DNA of 64,000 bases, taken from NCBI GenBank assembly GCA_009773185.1, contig WPIF01000010.1, forward strand, positions 1 through 64,000. The letters are read 5' to 3'. The stretch's first letter is position 1. The number at the start of each line of letters is the position of its first letter. This document shows, in pieces, positions 33,276 to 42,725 of this stretch. Source of the DNA: Nitrospirota bacterium (GTDB lineage Bacteria; Nitrospirota; Thermodesulfovibrionia; Thermodesulfovibrionales; UBA1546). The notes beneath the pieces were generated by a model, which was given only the letters and a program-made list of their open reading frames with translations, was not told the origin of the DNA and did not search any database. Both the position numbers and the translations under genes were made by a program.

Positions 33276-34301
33276 ATGAAGGTAGCGATGTATTACAGGA
33301 ATAATGACGTGAGAGTTGAGGAGATGCCTGTTCCGAAGATAGGGAAGGCTGAGCTTCTTGTCAAGGTCATGGCAAGCGGAATCTGCGGAAGCGATGTTAT
33401 GGAATGGTATCGGATTAAAAAGGCGCCGAGAGTATTGGGGCATGAGATAACAGGGGAAATAGTTGAAATAGGTGGAGAGGTCAGGAACTATAAAAAAGGC
33501 GACCGGGTCTTTGTCTCACATCATGTGCCATGCAATACCTGCCATTATTGCCTGAGCGGTTATCACACTGCATGTGAGACACTTCACAGGACAAATTTTG
33601 ACCCCGGGGGTTTTGCCGAATATCTCAGAGTGCCGGAGATAAATGTAGACAGGGGTGTATATGTCCTTCCTGATAGCATGTCATACGAGGAAGGGACATT
33701 TATTGAGCCTCTGGCATGTGTTTTAAGAGGGCAGAAGGTTGCTAATCTCAAGCCGGGACAAAGCGTGCTGGTTATTGGAAGCGGGATGTCAGGGCTTTTG
33801 CATATAAATCTTGCGCGTGGATTAGGAGCCGGAAAGATAATCGCCACTGATATAAATGAATACCGCCTTAAAGCAGCATTAAAGTTTGGAGCAGATGCAG
33901 TTATAGATGCAAGGGAAGATGTTCCTAAGCGTATGAAGGAATTAAATGAAGGAAGATTGGCTGATATAGTTATAGTCTGTACAGGTGTAATGCCTGCGGT
34001 TAATCAGGCCTTGCAGTCTGTTGACAGCGGTGGAACAATCCTTTTCTTTGCAGTCCCGGAGCCTGGAATCAATATCTCTGTGCCAATTAATGATTTCTGG
34101 CGTAATGAGATAAAGATGATGACATCTTACGGCGCAAGTCCGGCTGACCTTTCGCTTGCAATTGAGCTTATCAAGGCTCATAGGGTGGATGTGAAGGATA
34201 TGATTACCCATAAGCTCGCCATGTCTGAGGCAGGGCTTGGTTTTAAGCTTGTTGCCGGAGCTCAGGATTCAATAAAGGTTATTATTGAGCCGTGGAGGTA
34301 G
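33276..34301 (+). CDS. Zinc-dependent medium-chain alcohol/polyol dehydrogenase
   Basis: A 341-residue NAD(P)-dependent dehydrogenase of the threonine/sorbitol dehydrogenase group. It has catalytic zinc ligands in GICGSDV and GHEITGEIVEIG, and structural zinc cysteines in PCNTCHYCLSGYHTAC. The Rossmann fold shows VLVIGSGMSGLLHI. Substrate cannot be decided from sequence (threonine, sorbitol, galactitol or similar). It starts at ATG 33276 with AAAAGGAG upstream; ten codons upstream remain open but overlap the toxin gene. Confidence 0.88.
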   Translation: MKVAMYYRNNDVRVEEMPVPKIGKAELLVKVMASGICGSDVMEWYRIKKAPRVLGHEITGEIVEIGGEVRNYKKGDRVFVSHHVPCNTCHYCLSGYHTACETLHRTNFDPGGFAEYLRVPEINVDRGVYVLPDSMSYEEGTFIEPLACVLRGQKVANLKPGQSVLVIGSGMSGLLHINLARGLGAGKIIATDINEYRLKAALKFGADAVIDAREDVPKRMKELNEGRLADIVIVCTGVMPAVNQALQSVDSGGTILFFAVPEPGINISVPINDFWRNEIKMMTSYGASPADLSLAIELIKAHRVDVKDMITHKLAMSEAGLGFKLVAGAQDSIKVIIEPWR

Positions 34302-34340
34302 GAAATAAATAAGCAGTATTGCCCTTCGCTCTGTATCTAA

Positions 34341-35903
34341 CTAGAAGCCGATTTCTGTCCCTTTGTCAATGCTGTATATGAGATATGTCTGATAGTTCTT
34401 CACCCATGGCTGCCTTACCGTATAATCAGTCTTATGCCAGAAAAATACCCACGCTGCATCATCAACAATCATATTTTCTGCTTTTTCGTAATACATGTCT
34501 CTTTCTTTCATTGTATATGCATGCTGGCCGGCTTCAATCAGATAATCAACTTTAGGATTCTTATATCTTGCCCTGTTTCCGGCAGGCCCTAAATTTGCCG
34601 AATGGAATAACGGGAATAAAAAGTTCTCAGGGTCAGGATAATCGGCAAACCATCCGAGCCAGAACATATCAGTCTCGCCCTTATTAATTGCCTCTTTGTA
34701 TGCGCTCCACTCAAGCTGCTTTATATTAGCCTTAATCCCGACATCTTTCAGGTATGATTGTATTACCTCTGCTATATCTACAACCTCATTATCCGCTGTT
34801 ATATAAAAATTGACCTCAAGGCCATCCGGATACCCCGCTGCCTTGAGCAATTCCTTTGCTTTCGAGGGATTGTATTCATAGGGAGCTGGAGCTTTCCATT
34901 TTCTGAGCATGTTCGGCACCGGGCCTGATGCAAGACTCCCCCTTTCTTCAAAAAGAGTTCTTAAAATCTTTTCCCTGTCAATCGCGTAATTCATTGCCTT
35001 TCTCAGTATCTTATTGTCAAAAGGTTTTTTGGAACAGTTCAGGCCGAGATAATAAGTATTTATGCCCTCTATTGCCGATATATACTTCTCCCACTTTTTA
35101 TCCTTCCTGTATCTGGAGAATGCGGATGCAGGAACCCCTATTACATCGAGATTCCCGATCTCAAACTCTGTGAGCGTCGTAAGGTCTTCCGGGATAATTT
35201 TATAAATTATGCCTTTAATTTTTGGTTTATTGTCAAAATAATCTTTCCGGGCATCAAGCTGAAGTTCTCTGTTCGAAAGCCAGTGTGTGAGAACAAATGG
35301 GCCTGTGCCAACAGGATGGGATGAGAAATCAACCCCCCACTTTTTTACCTCATCTTCAGGCACTACATATGCTGCAGTCATTGTAAGAAGGTTAAGGAAT
35401 GGGGCAAATGGTTTATCAAGGGTTATTTCAAGGGCATAATTGTTTATTACCTTTATCCCAGATACCTCCTTTGCCTTTCCATCCATGAACTCCCTTGCGC
35501 CTTTTATTCTGTCAAATACCCATGTGTTCGGGGACCTTGTTGATGGATTCAATATCCTCTCAAATGAATATTTGAAATCCCCGGCTTTTACCTCAATCCC
35601 ATTGGAGAATCTTACGCCGTTTTTTAATTCAAACCTGTAAATAAGGCCGTTCTTTGAGATTTCATATTCCGAAGCTATGTCAGGCGCAATGCCCAGGTCT
35701 CTGTCCATCTTAACGAGCCCGTTAAATAACTTGGCAGAGATAGAGCCGCCCGTGACATCAACAATGAGCGCAGGGTCAAGTGTTGTCGGGTTTGTATTCA
35801 GGCGGTAGTAGACGTATTCAGGAAGGCGGTTCCGGGAAGAGCAGGAAAAAATGAGCGCCAGCAAGCAGATTGCAGATAACAGTTTTTCCCCGGAATGCCT
35901 CAC
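34341..35903 (-). CDS. Peptide-binding lipoprotein of the DppA/OppA family (SBP family 5)
   Basis: Periplasmic lipid-anchored solute-binding protein for a peptide ABC transporter, 520 residues. The N terminus has a lipoprotein signal with lipobox LIFSC. NTNPTTLDPALIVD, LTFKL-type block YRFELKNGVRFSNG and MNYAIDREKILRTLF are typical of family 5. It lies 3 bases after the CsgG/TPR gene on the same strand. The only matching permeases in the window are DppBC-like at 6.6-8.3 kb; no ATPase gene is seen. Confidence 0.93.
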   Translation of the reverse strand: MRHSGEKLLSAICLLALIFSCSSRNRLPEYVYYRLNTNPTTLDPALIVDVTGGSISAKLFNGLVKMDRDLGIAPDIASEYEISKNGLIYRFELKNGVRFSNGIEVKAGDFKYSFERILNPSTRSPNTWVFDRIKGAREFMDGKAKEVSGIKVINNYALEITLDKPFAPFLNLLTMTAAYVVPEDEVKKWGVDFSSHPVGTGPFVLTHWLSNRELQLDARKDYFDNKPKIKGIIYKIIPEDLTTLTEFEIGNLDVIGVPASAFSRYRKDKKWEKYISAIEGINTYYLGLNCSKKPFDNKILRKAMNYAIDREKILRTLFEERGSLASGPVPNMLRKWKAPAPYEYNPSKAKELLKAAGYPDGLEVNFYITADNEVVDIAEVIQSYLKDVGIKANIKQLEWSAYKEAINKGETDMFWLGWFADYPDPENFLFPLFHSANLGPAGNRARYKNPKVDYLIEAGQHAYTMKERDMYYEKAENMIVDDAAWVFFWHKTDYTVRQPWVKNYQTYLIYSIDKGTEIGF

Positions 35904-35906
35904 ACT

Positions 35907-37310
35907 TTATTTTGACCTTAATCTTTCCTTGGCTGATGATGCTGCATTACTGCCCGGCGAGATTGCTACGGCCTTTTGCCAGTTTTCTCGTGCATTTTCT
36001 TTGTCGCCGGCAAGGTCAGCATAAACATTCCCAATCCTGTAATACATCAGCGCCTGCAAGTCCTTATCCTGTGTTGCACTTAATACTTTCTGATAAGAAT
36101 CTCTTGCGCTTATGTCATATCCGCTGTCACGCCTTCTGTCCGGCTCTAATTTCTTTGCGAGGTCATAGTACATATCACCCCTGAATATGTGCGCTTCTAA
36201 ATACATAGGCCGCAGTTGAAAGGTCTTTTTCAGGAATTTTTCTGCAGCTGAGAGTTCGTCTGCTGCATAATAAGCCCTTGCATAAGAAAGGTACACCTCC
36301 GGAGCGCGTTTGTTCCTTCTCATAACTGATTTAAGATTCCCGAGTATATTTTTATATGCGCTTTTCCATGCGCGATTGTTGCTCTCTCTCAGTTGTTTCA
36401 TTTCCTGGCTGGCCTGGTTTATTGATTGCAGCTGTGCAAGAATTCCTGCGTCAACCGGCATTGCACGTTCACGTTCACGTTCACGGCCCGCCTTCCTGCT
36501 GGGTTTTTCAAATTCACTTATATCAGGAGAAGGCTCCTCCGGAACCAGTTCTACCATGCTTTTTACCATCTGGCCTACTTCTATTGCAGCAGGAGAGGTT
36601 TCTTTCAGTATCAGGGCATCTGCAGTTTTATCCTTGACGTCTTTAATTTCAATAGAGCCTGTTTCTATTCTTTCGACATCAAGCACTTCTCCTGTCTTGG
36701 GATGTTTTATGACCTTGCCTTCCTTAAATACAATAAATTGCATGCCGGTTCTTACGCCTGCGCGCTTGCCGAGATCTATAAGTACTTTATTTTCCGTTCT
36801 TTGGGCAACATAACCCTCCAGCGGGAAATCCTTGATGATCTTATCGGCCATCTTAACAACAAGGTCTTCAAGCTTGACCGCGCTTGTGCTCTTTACATTT
36901 TCAGCCGCTATTATGGAGCTGCTTTCCACCTCTATAATCCTTGCATTGACTTCCATAACATTCTGGAATTTCATTATGGAGCCTGTGATTACTATCTTTG
37001 CGCCGAGCACTCTGCCGAGTTTTGATGCGCTGCTTTCATCAATAATGCCTGAGACCCCGAGCTTCTGTTCCTCTAATACTTTCTTCAACAGCATCCTCTC
37101 TATAACGTCAAAACGCCCTTCTTTAACTAATGCCGTGATGAGCCATTCTGCAACAATCTTTCCCATATCAGAGGTCTCATATCCTTCGCCCTGAAGCTGG
37201 AAATCCAAAACAGCAATCTTTGTTTTTTTAAATTCCGCCGAAGCAGCATTTAAAAAAATAAAATTGACAAGAAATATTGCTATTGCAAAACTAAATATAA
37301 GCTTTTTCAT
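35907..37310 (-). CDS. Exported CsgG-like and TPR protein
   Basis: A 467-residue protein with a signal peptide (MKKLIFSFAIAIFL, cleavage after AASA). Residues about 25-170 resemble the CsgG/LpoB-type fold (TKIAVLDFQLQGEGYETSDM, VIERMLLKKVLEEQKLG, AKIVITGSIMKF), found in outer-membrane secretion and cell-wall proteins. Residues about 330-460 are tetratricopeptide repeats. A short Arg/Glu run lies near 280. It starts at ATG 37310 by the signal peptide; ATG 37346 would overlap the upstream stop (ATGA) and cannot be ruled out. It probably acts in the periplasm with its two neighbours. Confidence 0.75.
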   Translation of the reverse strand: MKKLIFSFAIAIFLVNFIFLNAASAEFKKTKIAVLDFQLQGEGYETSDMGKIVAEWLITALVKEGRFDVIERMLLKKVLEEQKLGVSGIIDESSASKLGRVLGAKIVITGSIMKFQNVMEVNARIIEVESSSIIAAENVKSTSAVKLEDLVVKMADKIIKDFPLEGYVAQRTENKVLIDLGKRAGVRTGMQFIVFKEGKVIKHPKTGEVLDVERIETGSIEIKDVKDKTADALILKETSPAAIEVGQMVKSMVELVPEEPSPDISEFEKPSRKAGRERERERAMPVDAGILAQLQSINQASQEMKQLRESNNRAWKSAYKNILGNLKSVMRRNKRAPEVYLSYARAYYAADELSAAEKFLKKTFQLRPMYLEAHIFRGDMYYDLAKKLEPDRRRDSGYDISARDSYQKVLSATQDKDLQALMYYRIGNVYADLAGDKENARENWQKAVAISPGSNAASSAKERLRSK

Positions 37311-37342
37311 AAAACTCGTTTTCCCCCTTATAAATCTTCTGT

Positions 37343-38332
37343 TCATTGGGTCAACCGCTTTTTTGCCAATTCGCCTGTCTTGCTGTCAGGAGAAAGGGAC
37401 ACGGCCTTTTCCCAGTTTGCCCTCGCCCTTGTGCTGTTGTTTAGAATCTGATATTCAAGTTCTCCCATCTTATAATATACGTAGGCCTTTTTCCTGTCGT
37501 TGAGGTCAGGGCTCGCGAGTGCTTTTGTATAAGAAGCCAGGGCTGTGTCAGCAAGCGAACTTTTCGTAGAGACAGGGCTTCCGGTCAGGGCAGCTGAATC
37601 CATTTGCTGTTCAACAGGGTTGAAATCCCTGGCAAGCCCGGAGTAAATGTCTCCTTTAACTATATAGGCGTAAGGATAATCAGGTTTGTAATATAATGCC
37701 TTATCAATGGTCTTGTAGATATTTGATTCCTTTCTTGTCTCTGCAATCCACAGATATTTTGCATAGGCAAGATAATAGTCTGGATTCCCGGACATTTTAC
37801 GGGACAGGGCTTTTATTTTAGAGCCCCCTTCTTTTGCCTTTAACTTCCATAAAGAATTATTAGCCATTTTCATGCCTACGCACTGGTCTAAGACAGTGTC
37901 TGCGTAGCTCAACTGATATTTATTATTATCAGGGTTTTCGGTTATAAGTTTTTTCAGGATGTCATATGCTGCATCATAGTCGCTGCCTTCTATAAGTATT
38001 ATAGCCTTTTTATACAATTCTTCTGATTCAGGGGACTGGACAGCAGCTTTTTGCTTTGAGGCCCCTGCTTTGCCGGAATTTCCGGCAGAGTCAATCATTG
38101 CCGTTATAATATCTTCGCTTACGCCTTCCTCTTTTAATTTAAGTATGCCGGTTATCGAGACATCGAACTGGTTCTGGGAATTTTTGATTTTACTGATGAC
38201 AAGCTCTTCCCCCAGCCCTGCCTTGACCATGCTCACAACTGTCTGATTTGTAAGGATTTCAGCGGACGATGCTGTCATGACTAATAAAAACATTATTGTG
38301 GATGACAGGATTATTGCCTTAAACGATTTCAT
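37343..38332 (-). CDS. Exported TPR protein
   Basis: A 329-residue protein with a signal peptide (MKSFKAIILSSTIMFLLVM, cleavage near SSA). Residues 25-85 hold a helical motif (TVVSMVKAGLGEELVISKI, then GVSEDIITAMIDS), and the rest is tetratricopeptide-like. The last repeats closely match those of the next gene (YYKMGELEYQI, RARANWEKAVSLSP), so the two proteins are related and likely partners. First gene of a three-gene set with the CsgG-like protein and the peptide-binding lipoprotein. Confidence 0.75.
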   Translation of the reverse strand: MKSFKAIILSSTIMFLLVMTASSAEILTNQTVVSMVKAGLGEELVISKIKNSQNQFDVSITGILKLKEEGVSEDIITAMIDSAGNSGKAGASKQKAAVQSPESEELYKKAIILIEGSDYDAAYDILKKLITENPDNNKYQLSYADTVLDQCVGMKMANNSLWKLKAKEGGSKIKALSRKMSGNPDYYLAYAKYLWIAETRKESNIYKTIDKALYYKPDYPYAYIVKGDIYSGLARDFNPVEQQMDSAALTGSPVSTKSSLADTALASYTKALASPDLNDRKKAYVYYKMGELEYQILNNSTRARANWEKAVSLSPDSKTGELAKKRLTQ

Positions 38333-38438
38333 AGTCTTTTTATAATATCATTTTTTGGCCTAAAATCAAAGAGCTATGCCCGAAGCCATTAAAATGCAGG
38401 GCAAAAGCAGGATTAAAATTTAAAAAATATTGCACTTT

Positions 38439-38615
38439 TCAATCTTTAGTTGTTTCCCCTTTTTCTTTTTCCCCTGTCTTCTCGTCGGGGATCCTGTATT
38501 CCTCAAGCACCCATTTGCCGAGGTCAATGAGCTTGCATTTTTCAGAGCAGAAAGGCCTCCATGCATTTTCTTCCCATGTGGTTGTTTTTTTACATATCGG
38601 GCATATAATTTTCAT
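38439..38615 (-). CDS. yacG: DNA gyrase inhibitor YacG (small zinc-ribbon protein)
   Basis: A 58-residue gene. The translation starts [10 protein letters not shown] and has CPIC (Cys5, Cys8) and FCSEKC (Cys23, Cys27), the four zinc ligands of Yac[14 protein letters not shown] then follows, as in the family, with a charged tail. YacG binds and inhibits DNA gyrase. It ends 106 bases before the exported TPR gene begins; that interval (38333-38438) has no other feature. CoaE, its usual neighbour, is not here. Confidence 0.85.
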   Translation of the reverse strand: MKIICPICKKTTTWEENAWRPFCSEKCKLIDLGKWVLEEYRIPDEKTGEKEKGETTKD

Positions 38616-38789
38616 ATTGCGCTAACCCCTTCCAGGTTTTATTCTCCTTGAAAGAGGCGATATTTGCAAGAATTTTTTTATCTTCCAAAATTTTTCTCTT
38701 TTCTGCTAAAATTAACAGTTCGGGGTTTTAAATTTTCCCCTTGTTGCTGTTTATTGTCTATTGACGAATAAGTAAAGTGGAGGTTGATG

Positions 38790-39938
38790 ATGGATTACTT
38801 TTTGAATGAAGAGCAGATAATGACAAGAGACCTTGCAAGGCAGATTGCAGAAGAAAAAGTTGTTCCTGTCAGAAGAGAACTCGATGAAAAAGAGGAGTTT
38901 CCATGGGAGATAATGAAGGCACTTGCACAGTCTGATCTTTTCAGCCTTTTTATACCGGAGGAATACGGAGGGCTCGGCAAGGGAACCCTTGAGCTGTGTA
39001 TTACTATTGAAGAACTGTCAAAGGCATGCCTTGGCGTTTCAACAACATATGCTGCAAATGCCCTTGGCACATATCCAGTCCTTCTTTTTGGGACTGATGA
39101 ACAGAAAAAGAAGTACCTTCCGGATATTGCCGCAGGCAAACGATTGGTGGCCTTTGGCCTTACCGAGGCAAATGCCGGAAGCGATGCAGCTGGTATTCAG
39201 ACAACTGCAAAGCTCGAAGGAAATGAATATGTCCTTAACGGCACCAAACAATGGATAACCAACGGCGGTGAGGCTGAGGTCTATACAATAATAGCAATGA
39301 CTGACAAAAATAAGGGGGCGAGAGGGGCCTCGGCCTTCATAGTTGAAAAGGGCACTCCCGGATTTACATTCGGCAAGAAGGAAGAAAAGATGGGCATTCG
39401 GGCCTCTTCAACAAGGGAACTTGTATTTGAGGGCTGCAGGATTCCGAAGGAAAATATTATCTCAAAAGAAGGCATGGGCTTTATAGTGGCCATGAAGACA
39501 CTGGACAGCTCAAGGATAGGTGTTGGCGCCCAGGGCCTGGGCGTGGCGCAGGGCGCATTCGACGAGGCATTGAAATTTTCAAAACAGAGGGTTCAGTTCG
39601 GACATCCTATTATCAGTTTTCAGGCGGTACAGCATATGCTGGCAGATATGGCCATCGAGATAGAGGCTGCAAGGGCTCTGATTTATTCGGTTGCCAGATA
39701 CATAGACAGCCGCGCAAAGGATATAACAAAAGAATCTGCCATAACAAAGGTCTTTGCTACTGATATGGCAATGAGGGTTACTACCAATGCTGTCCAGGTA
39801 ATGGGCGGTTCAGGCTATATGAAGGAATACCCTGTTGAGAAGATGATGAGGGATGCCAAGATACTTCAGATATACGAAGGCACAAACCAGATACAGAGGA
39901 ATGTCATAGGTCAGGCGCTGACAAAGAAGCAGCGGTAG
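38790..39938 (+). CDS. Acyl-CoA dehydrogenase (short/butyryl type)
   Basis: FAD-dependent acyl-CoA dehydrogenase, 382 residues. Conserved blocks are AFGLTEANAGSDAAG, ITNGGEA, and GVGAQGLGVAQGAFDEAL. The C-terminal QIYEGTNQIQRNVIG carries the expected catalytic glutamate. The sequence is closest in feel to butyryl-CoA or related short-chain enzymes. ATG 38790 has GGAGG six bases upstream; ATG 38787 and TTG 38784 are too close. No electron-transfer flavoprotein genes adjoin. The 170-base upstream interval is A/T-rich without a clear promoter. Confidence 0.92.
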   Translation: MDYFLNEEQIMTRDLARQIAEEKVVPVRRELDEKEEFPWEIMKALAQSDLFSLFIPEEYGGLGKGTLELCITIEELSKACLGVSTTYAANALGTYPVLLFGTDEQKKKYLPDIAAGKRLVAFGLTEANAGSDAAGIQTTAKLEGNEYVLNGTKQWITNGGEAEVYTIIAMTDKNKGARGASAFIVEKGTPGFTFGKKEEKMGIRASSTRELVFEGCRIPKENIISKEGMGFIVAMKTLDSSRIGVGAQGLGVAQGAFDEALKFSKQRVQFGHPIISFQAVQHMLADMAIEIEAARALIYSVARYIDSRAKDITKESAITKVFATDMAMRVTTNAVQVMGGSGYMKEYPVEKMMRDAKILQIYEGTNQIQRNVIGQALTKKQR

Positions 39939-39953
39939 CTTCATAAAACCGCT
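39931..39953 (+). terminator. Possible terminator after acyl-CoA dehydrogenase
   Basis: AGCGGT and ACCGCT pair around an 11-base loop that includes the stop codon, followed 18 bases later by TTTTTT. The loop is long and the T tract distant, so this is a weak call. Confidence 0.3.
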
Positions 39954-39992
39954 CAAACATTATTATTCTGTTTTTTAAATCGGGTTTGTGAC

Positions 39993-40889
39993 TTAAAACT
40001 TGAATTCTGACCTCAGAATCTTATTGTTCTCGTCAAATACTACCTTTGCAGTAAAGTGGTCTCCGGGCATGAATGAATAGGCGAGTTCCCTCCAGACCAC
40101 AACTCTTCTGTTTTTGTCTGTCTTTATCTCAGGATAGGGGAAATTGGCAAAATAGAGGAAGTTCTTTACGATATGGGTTTCTTTTGACTGCTCGATTAAG
40201 GGGTCCTTGTCTGCAACGATGAAGGTGTCCTGAACATAGATCCTCTGAGTGAAAAGGTCGGCAAAGCCAACTTTTATTTCATTGCCTGATTTTGTAATGA
40301 ACCACCATCTGAGAAAGTCGTTTGGCAGCGGGCATATCCTGTAGGTATTTGCCTCAAGCCTTGCCTTAAGAAAATCTCTTGTTTTATTGTGAAGATAGTA
40401 TCTGCCTCCTGCATATGAAAGCAGCAGCACTATCGTGAGCGCAGAAATAATAACCGCTTTTTTCCTGTTAAGGGCGGAGAATATAACGCAGAGCAATAAG
40501 CCTATGGATATATACGGGTCTATAATGAAAGTGATATCAAGGGAGTACGGGTTCCAGTCTATGGGGGAGAGTATTCTTGTGCCGTACTGATTTGTGAGGT
40601 CCATTAATATGTGAGTTTCATATCCTAAAAAAGATATGAAATAATAATAGAAAAAACCCTTTCTGAAGCCGAAGATAAGGGCTATTATTAATGGTATAAC
40701 GAGCAGAGCAAGAATGCCGTGAGTTATTCCGCGGTGATACCTGAGGAACATGTCCGGTCCCCATATACGGCTTATGTAGTCAAGGTCAGGCGCAATGGAT
40801 GCGATAAGCAGTACCCATAAGGATGCCTTCCTTTTGAATCCAAGCCGTGAGATTGTTGCTCCTGCAAGGCTGTGCGTTATCGGGTCCAT
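39993..40889 (-). CDS. YdjM-like membrane metal-dependent hydrolase
   Basis: A 298-residue inner-membrane protein of the LexA-regulated hydrolase YdjM family. It starts MDPITHSLAGATISR, with HGILALL and FLGYETHILMDLTNQYGTRILSP carrying the conserved His/Asp residues. About five membrane segments fill the first 170 residues and a soluble C-terminal part follows. Function is not well defined. ATG 40889 overlaps the upstream TAA (TAATG) and has GGAGG seven bases before it. Confidence 0.85.
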   Translation of the reverse strand: MDPITHSLAGATISRLGFKRKASLWVLLIASIAPDLDYISRIWGPDMFLRYHRGITHGILALLVIPLIIALIFGFRKGFFYYYFISFLGYETHILMDLTNQYGTRILSPIDWNPYSLDITFIIDPYISIGLLLCVIFSALNRKKAVIISALTIVLLLSYAGGRYYLHNKTRDFLKARLEANTYRICPLPNDFLRWWFITKSGNEIKVGFADLFTQRIYVQDTFIVADKDPLIEQSKETHIVKNFLYFANFPYPEIKTDKNRRVVVWRELAYSFMPGDHFTAKVVFDENNKILRSEFKF

Positions 40890-42082
40890 TATGATACCTC
40901 CATATCCCATTTCTTAAGATTATTTTTTATGGAGGTTATGTCTTTTCTTTCGTCAATGGCTTTTTTAATTTTCTTCCAGCCCGAAATGTCTCCATAAAGT
41001 ATGCAGCCGGCAATGGCATTATTTTTTATAACGAGTTTTTTGTATAAAAATTTCTCTTTGTCTTTCTGTATGATGGATTCAAGTTTGCTGTCAGCATCTA
41101 TATCTCCAGCAGCAATAAGGTCTATGCCTGCGATTTTTAATACGTTAGACGGGGTTGTGCCCTCATAGCCGGCATTTCCTCCTGCCATGTTGATGCCTGC
41201 AACCTCCCCCTGTTTTTCAGCTGCAGGCCATATCCCGTAGTAAAGGTTTCTGTGCTCTATTAAATCCCCTGCCGCATAGATGTCCTGAATCTCTGTTTCC
41301 ATCCTGTCATTAACAGGCAAGCCCTTGTTGCATTTGATGCCCAATTTATAAACGAGTTCTGCATTGGGCCTGACGCCGGCTGATATTATTACCGCATTGC
41401 AGTCAATGGTAGTACCGTCTTCAAGCCGCACGCTCTTGACAGTATCATCTCCGGATATCTCTTTTGTCTGTGCGCCCAGATAGAATCTGAAGCCCATCCC
41501 GGCCAATTGCGAAGTTAGAATCTCAGAGCCTTCTTTATCCATCTGCCTTGGAAGCAGCCTTGGGAAAAACTCTATTATGCTGACTGAACATCCAGCCTTT
41601 CTCAGGCTGTTGCCAACCTCGATACCAAGAATTCCGCCGCCTATGAGGATAACTTTTTTTGCCTGTTCAGTATAGTTTTTTATCCCGCCTGCATCTTTAA
41701 TTGTTCGTAATGTAAATATGCCCTTTTTGTCAGAGCCGGGAAGTAGCGGGATAAACGAGACACCTCCGGTAGCTATAAGAAGTTTGTCATATTTCAGTCT
41801 TTGACCGGAAGGGATGGCAATCTCTTTCATATCTTTATCTATTTCTGATACAGGTGTGTTCAGCAGTAATTTTATGTTGTTTTTCACATACCATGTATCT
41901 TTATAAATAACAAGGCCCTTCTCATCTGTTTCTCCGGCAAGGTAATCTATCAGCCTGATGCGGCTGTAAAAGGGATATGCCTCATCAGAAACGATTGTTA
42001 TCTCGCCTTCAGGGTCTATCTTTCTGATGTTTGCGGCTGCTGTTGTGCCTGCAACGCCGTTGCCTATTATTATGTATTTCAT
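40889..42082 (-). CDS. FAD/NAD-dependent oxidoreductase (NADH-rubredoxin reductase/NirB-N type)
   Basis: A 397-residue pyridine-nucleotide disulfide-oxidoreductase-fold enzyme without a redox-active disulfide. FAD-binding IIIGNGVAGTTAA (residues 3-15), ATGG at about 104, NAD-binding VILIGGGILGIEVG, and the second FAD block DIYAAGDLIEH. Similar to NADH:rubredoxin reductases and the FAD part of NirB. Electron acceptor unknown; the small ferritin-like protein at 63.2 kb hints at an oxygen-stress pathway but is far away. Confidence 0.88.
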   Translation of the reverse strand: MKYIIIGNGVAGTTAAANIRKIDPEGEITIVSDEAYPFYSRIRLIDYLAGETDEKGLVIYKDTWYVKNNIKLLLNTPVSEIDKDMKEIAIPSGQRLKYDKLLIATGGVSFIPLLPGSDKKGIFTLRTIKDAGGIKNYTEQAKKVILIGGGILGIEVGNSLRKAGCSVSIIEFFPRLLPRQMDKEGSEILTSQLAGMGFRFYLGAQTKEISGDDTVKSVRLEDGTTIDCNAVIISAGVRPNAELVYKLGIKCNKGLPVNDRMETEIQDIYAAGDLIEHRNLYYGIWPAAEKQGEVAGINMAGGNAGYEGTTPSNVLKIAGIDLIAAGDIDADSKLESIIQKDKEKFLYKKLVIKNNAIAGCILYGDISGWKKIKKAIDERKDITSIKNNLKKWDMEVS

Positions 42083-42102
42083 ATTACGTTCCTTTAAGAT
42101 CT

Positions 42103-42126
42103 GAAAGCCGTCAGCTGTCAGCTAAC
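42103..42126. repeat. AGCTGTCAGCT-type microrepeat
   Basis: GAAAGCCGTCAGCTGTCAGC followed by TAAC, in the interval between the oxidoreductase and dtd. Similar units appear at 42691-42720, 56814-56843 and 58987-59020. The rest of the 160-base interval is A/T-rich with no other call. Confidence 0.55.
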
Positions 42127-42242
42127 GCCTGAAGAGCCATGAGAAATTTCTGTCACAAAATATGATAACAGAATTTAAATAACTATCCCATATCTAAAAA
42201 GCTATGCTATCCTGCTTTTTGTGATTAAGTAAATCAGAACGT

Positions 42243-42686
42243 TTATTTTTTCGTCTCAAGCATTATCGTAACCGGGCCATCATTAACAATATGCACCTGC
42301 ATATAAGCCCCGAAATCTCCGGACTCAACTTTTAGCCCGGTCTTTTTCAGTTCTTCGATAAAAGCGATGTACATCTCTTTTGCCTTTTCCGGTTTTTCTG
42401 CATTATCAAAGGAAGGCCGGTTTCCTTTCCTGCAGTCTGCTGAGAGCGTGAACTGGGAGACAACTAAGGCTTCTCCATTTATGTCCTGAATGGAAAGGTT
42501 CATCTTGCCTTCCGTGTCTTCAAAGATTCTCAGAGCTGAGATTTTCCTGATGAGATATCCGAGCTCATCCGGGGTGTCATCCTCTTCTACGCCGAGGAAT
42601 ATCAGCATCCCTTTGTTTATTGCGCCGATAGTTTTGCCATCAACCTCAACGTTTGCTTTGGAAACTCTCTGGATTAATGCTTTCAT
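42243..42686 (-). CDS. dtd: D-aminoacyl-tRNA deacylase
   Basis: Hydrolyses D-amino acids wrongly attached to tRNA, 147 residues, full length. [21 protein letters not shown], the [17 protein letters not shown] catalytic block with Thr, and the C-terminal [14 protein letters not shown] with the Gly-cisPro-type GPVT motif are all present. It lies 40 bases after the GH57 gene start region on the same strand, separated by a small repeat. Confidence 0.96.
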   Translation of the reverse strand: MKALIQRVSKANVEVDGKTIGAINKGMLIFLGVEEDDTPDELGYLIRKISALRIFEDTEGKMNLSIQDINGEALVVSQFTLSADCRKGNRPSFDNAEKPEKAKEMYIAFIEELKKTGLKVESGDFGAYMQVHIVNDGPVTIMLETKK

Positions 42687-42690
42687 AATT

Positions 42691-42720
42691 AAGCTCTAAG
42701 CTGACAGCTGCCGGCTATCG
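42691..42720. repeat. AGCTGACAGCTG-type microrepeat
   Basis: AAGCTCTAAGCTGACAGCTG followed by CCGGC, between the GH57 gene and dtd. Second intergenic member of the family noted at 42103-42126. Confidence 0.55.
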
Positions 42721-42725
42721 GTTTT

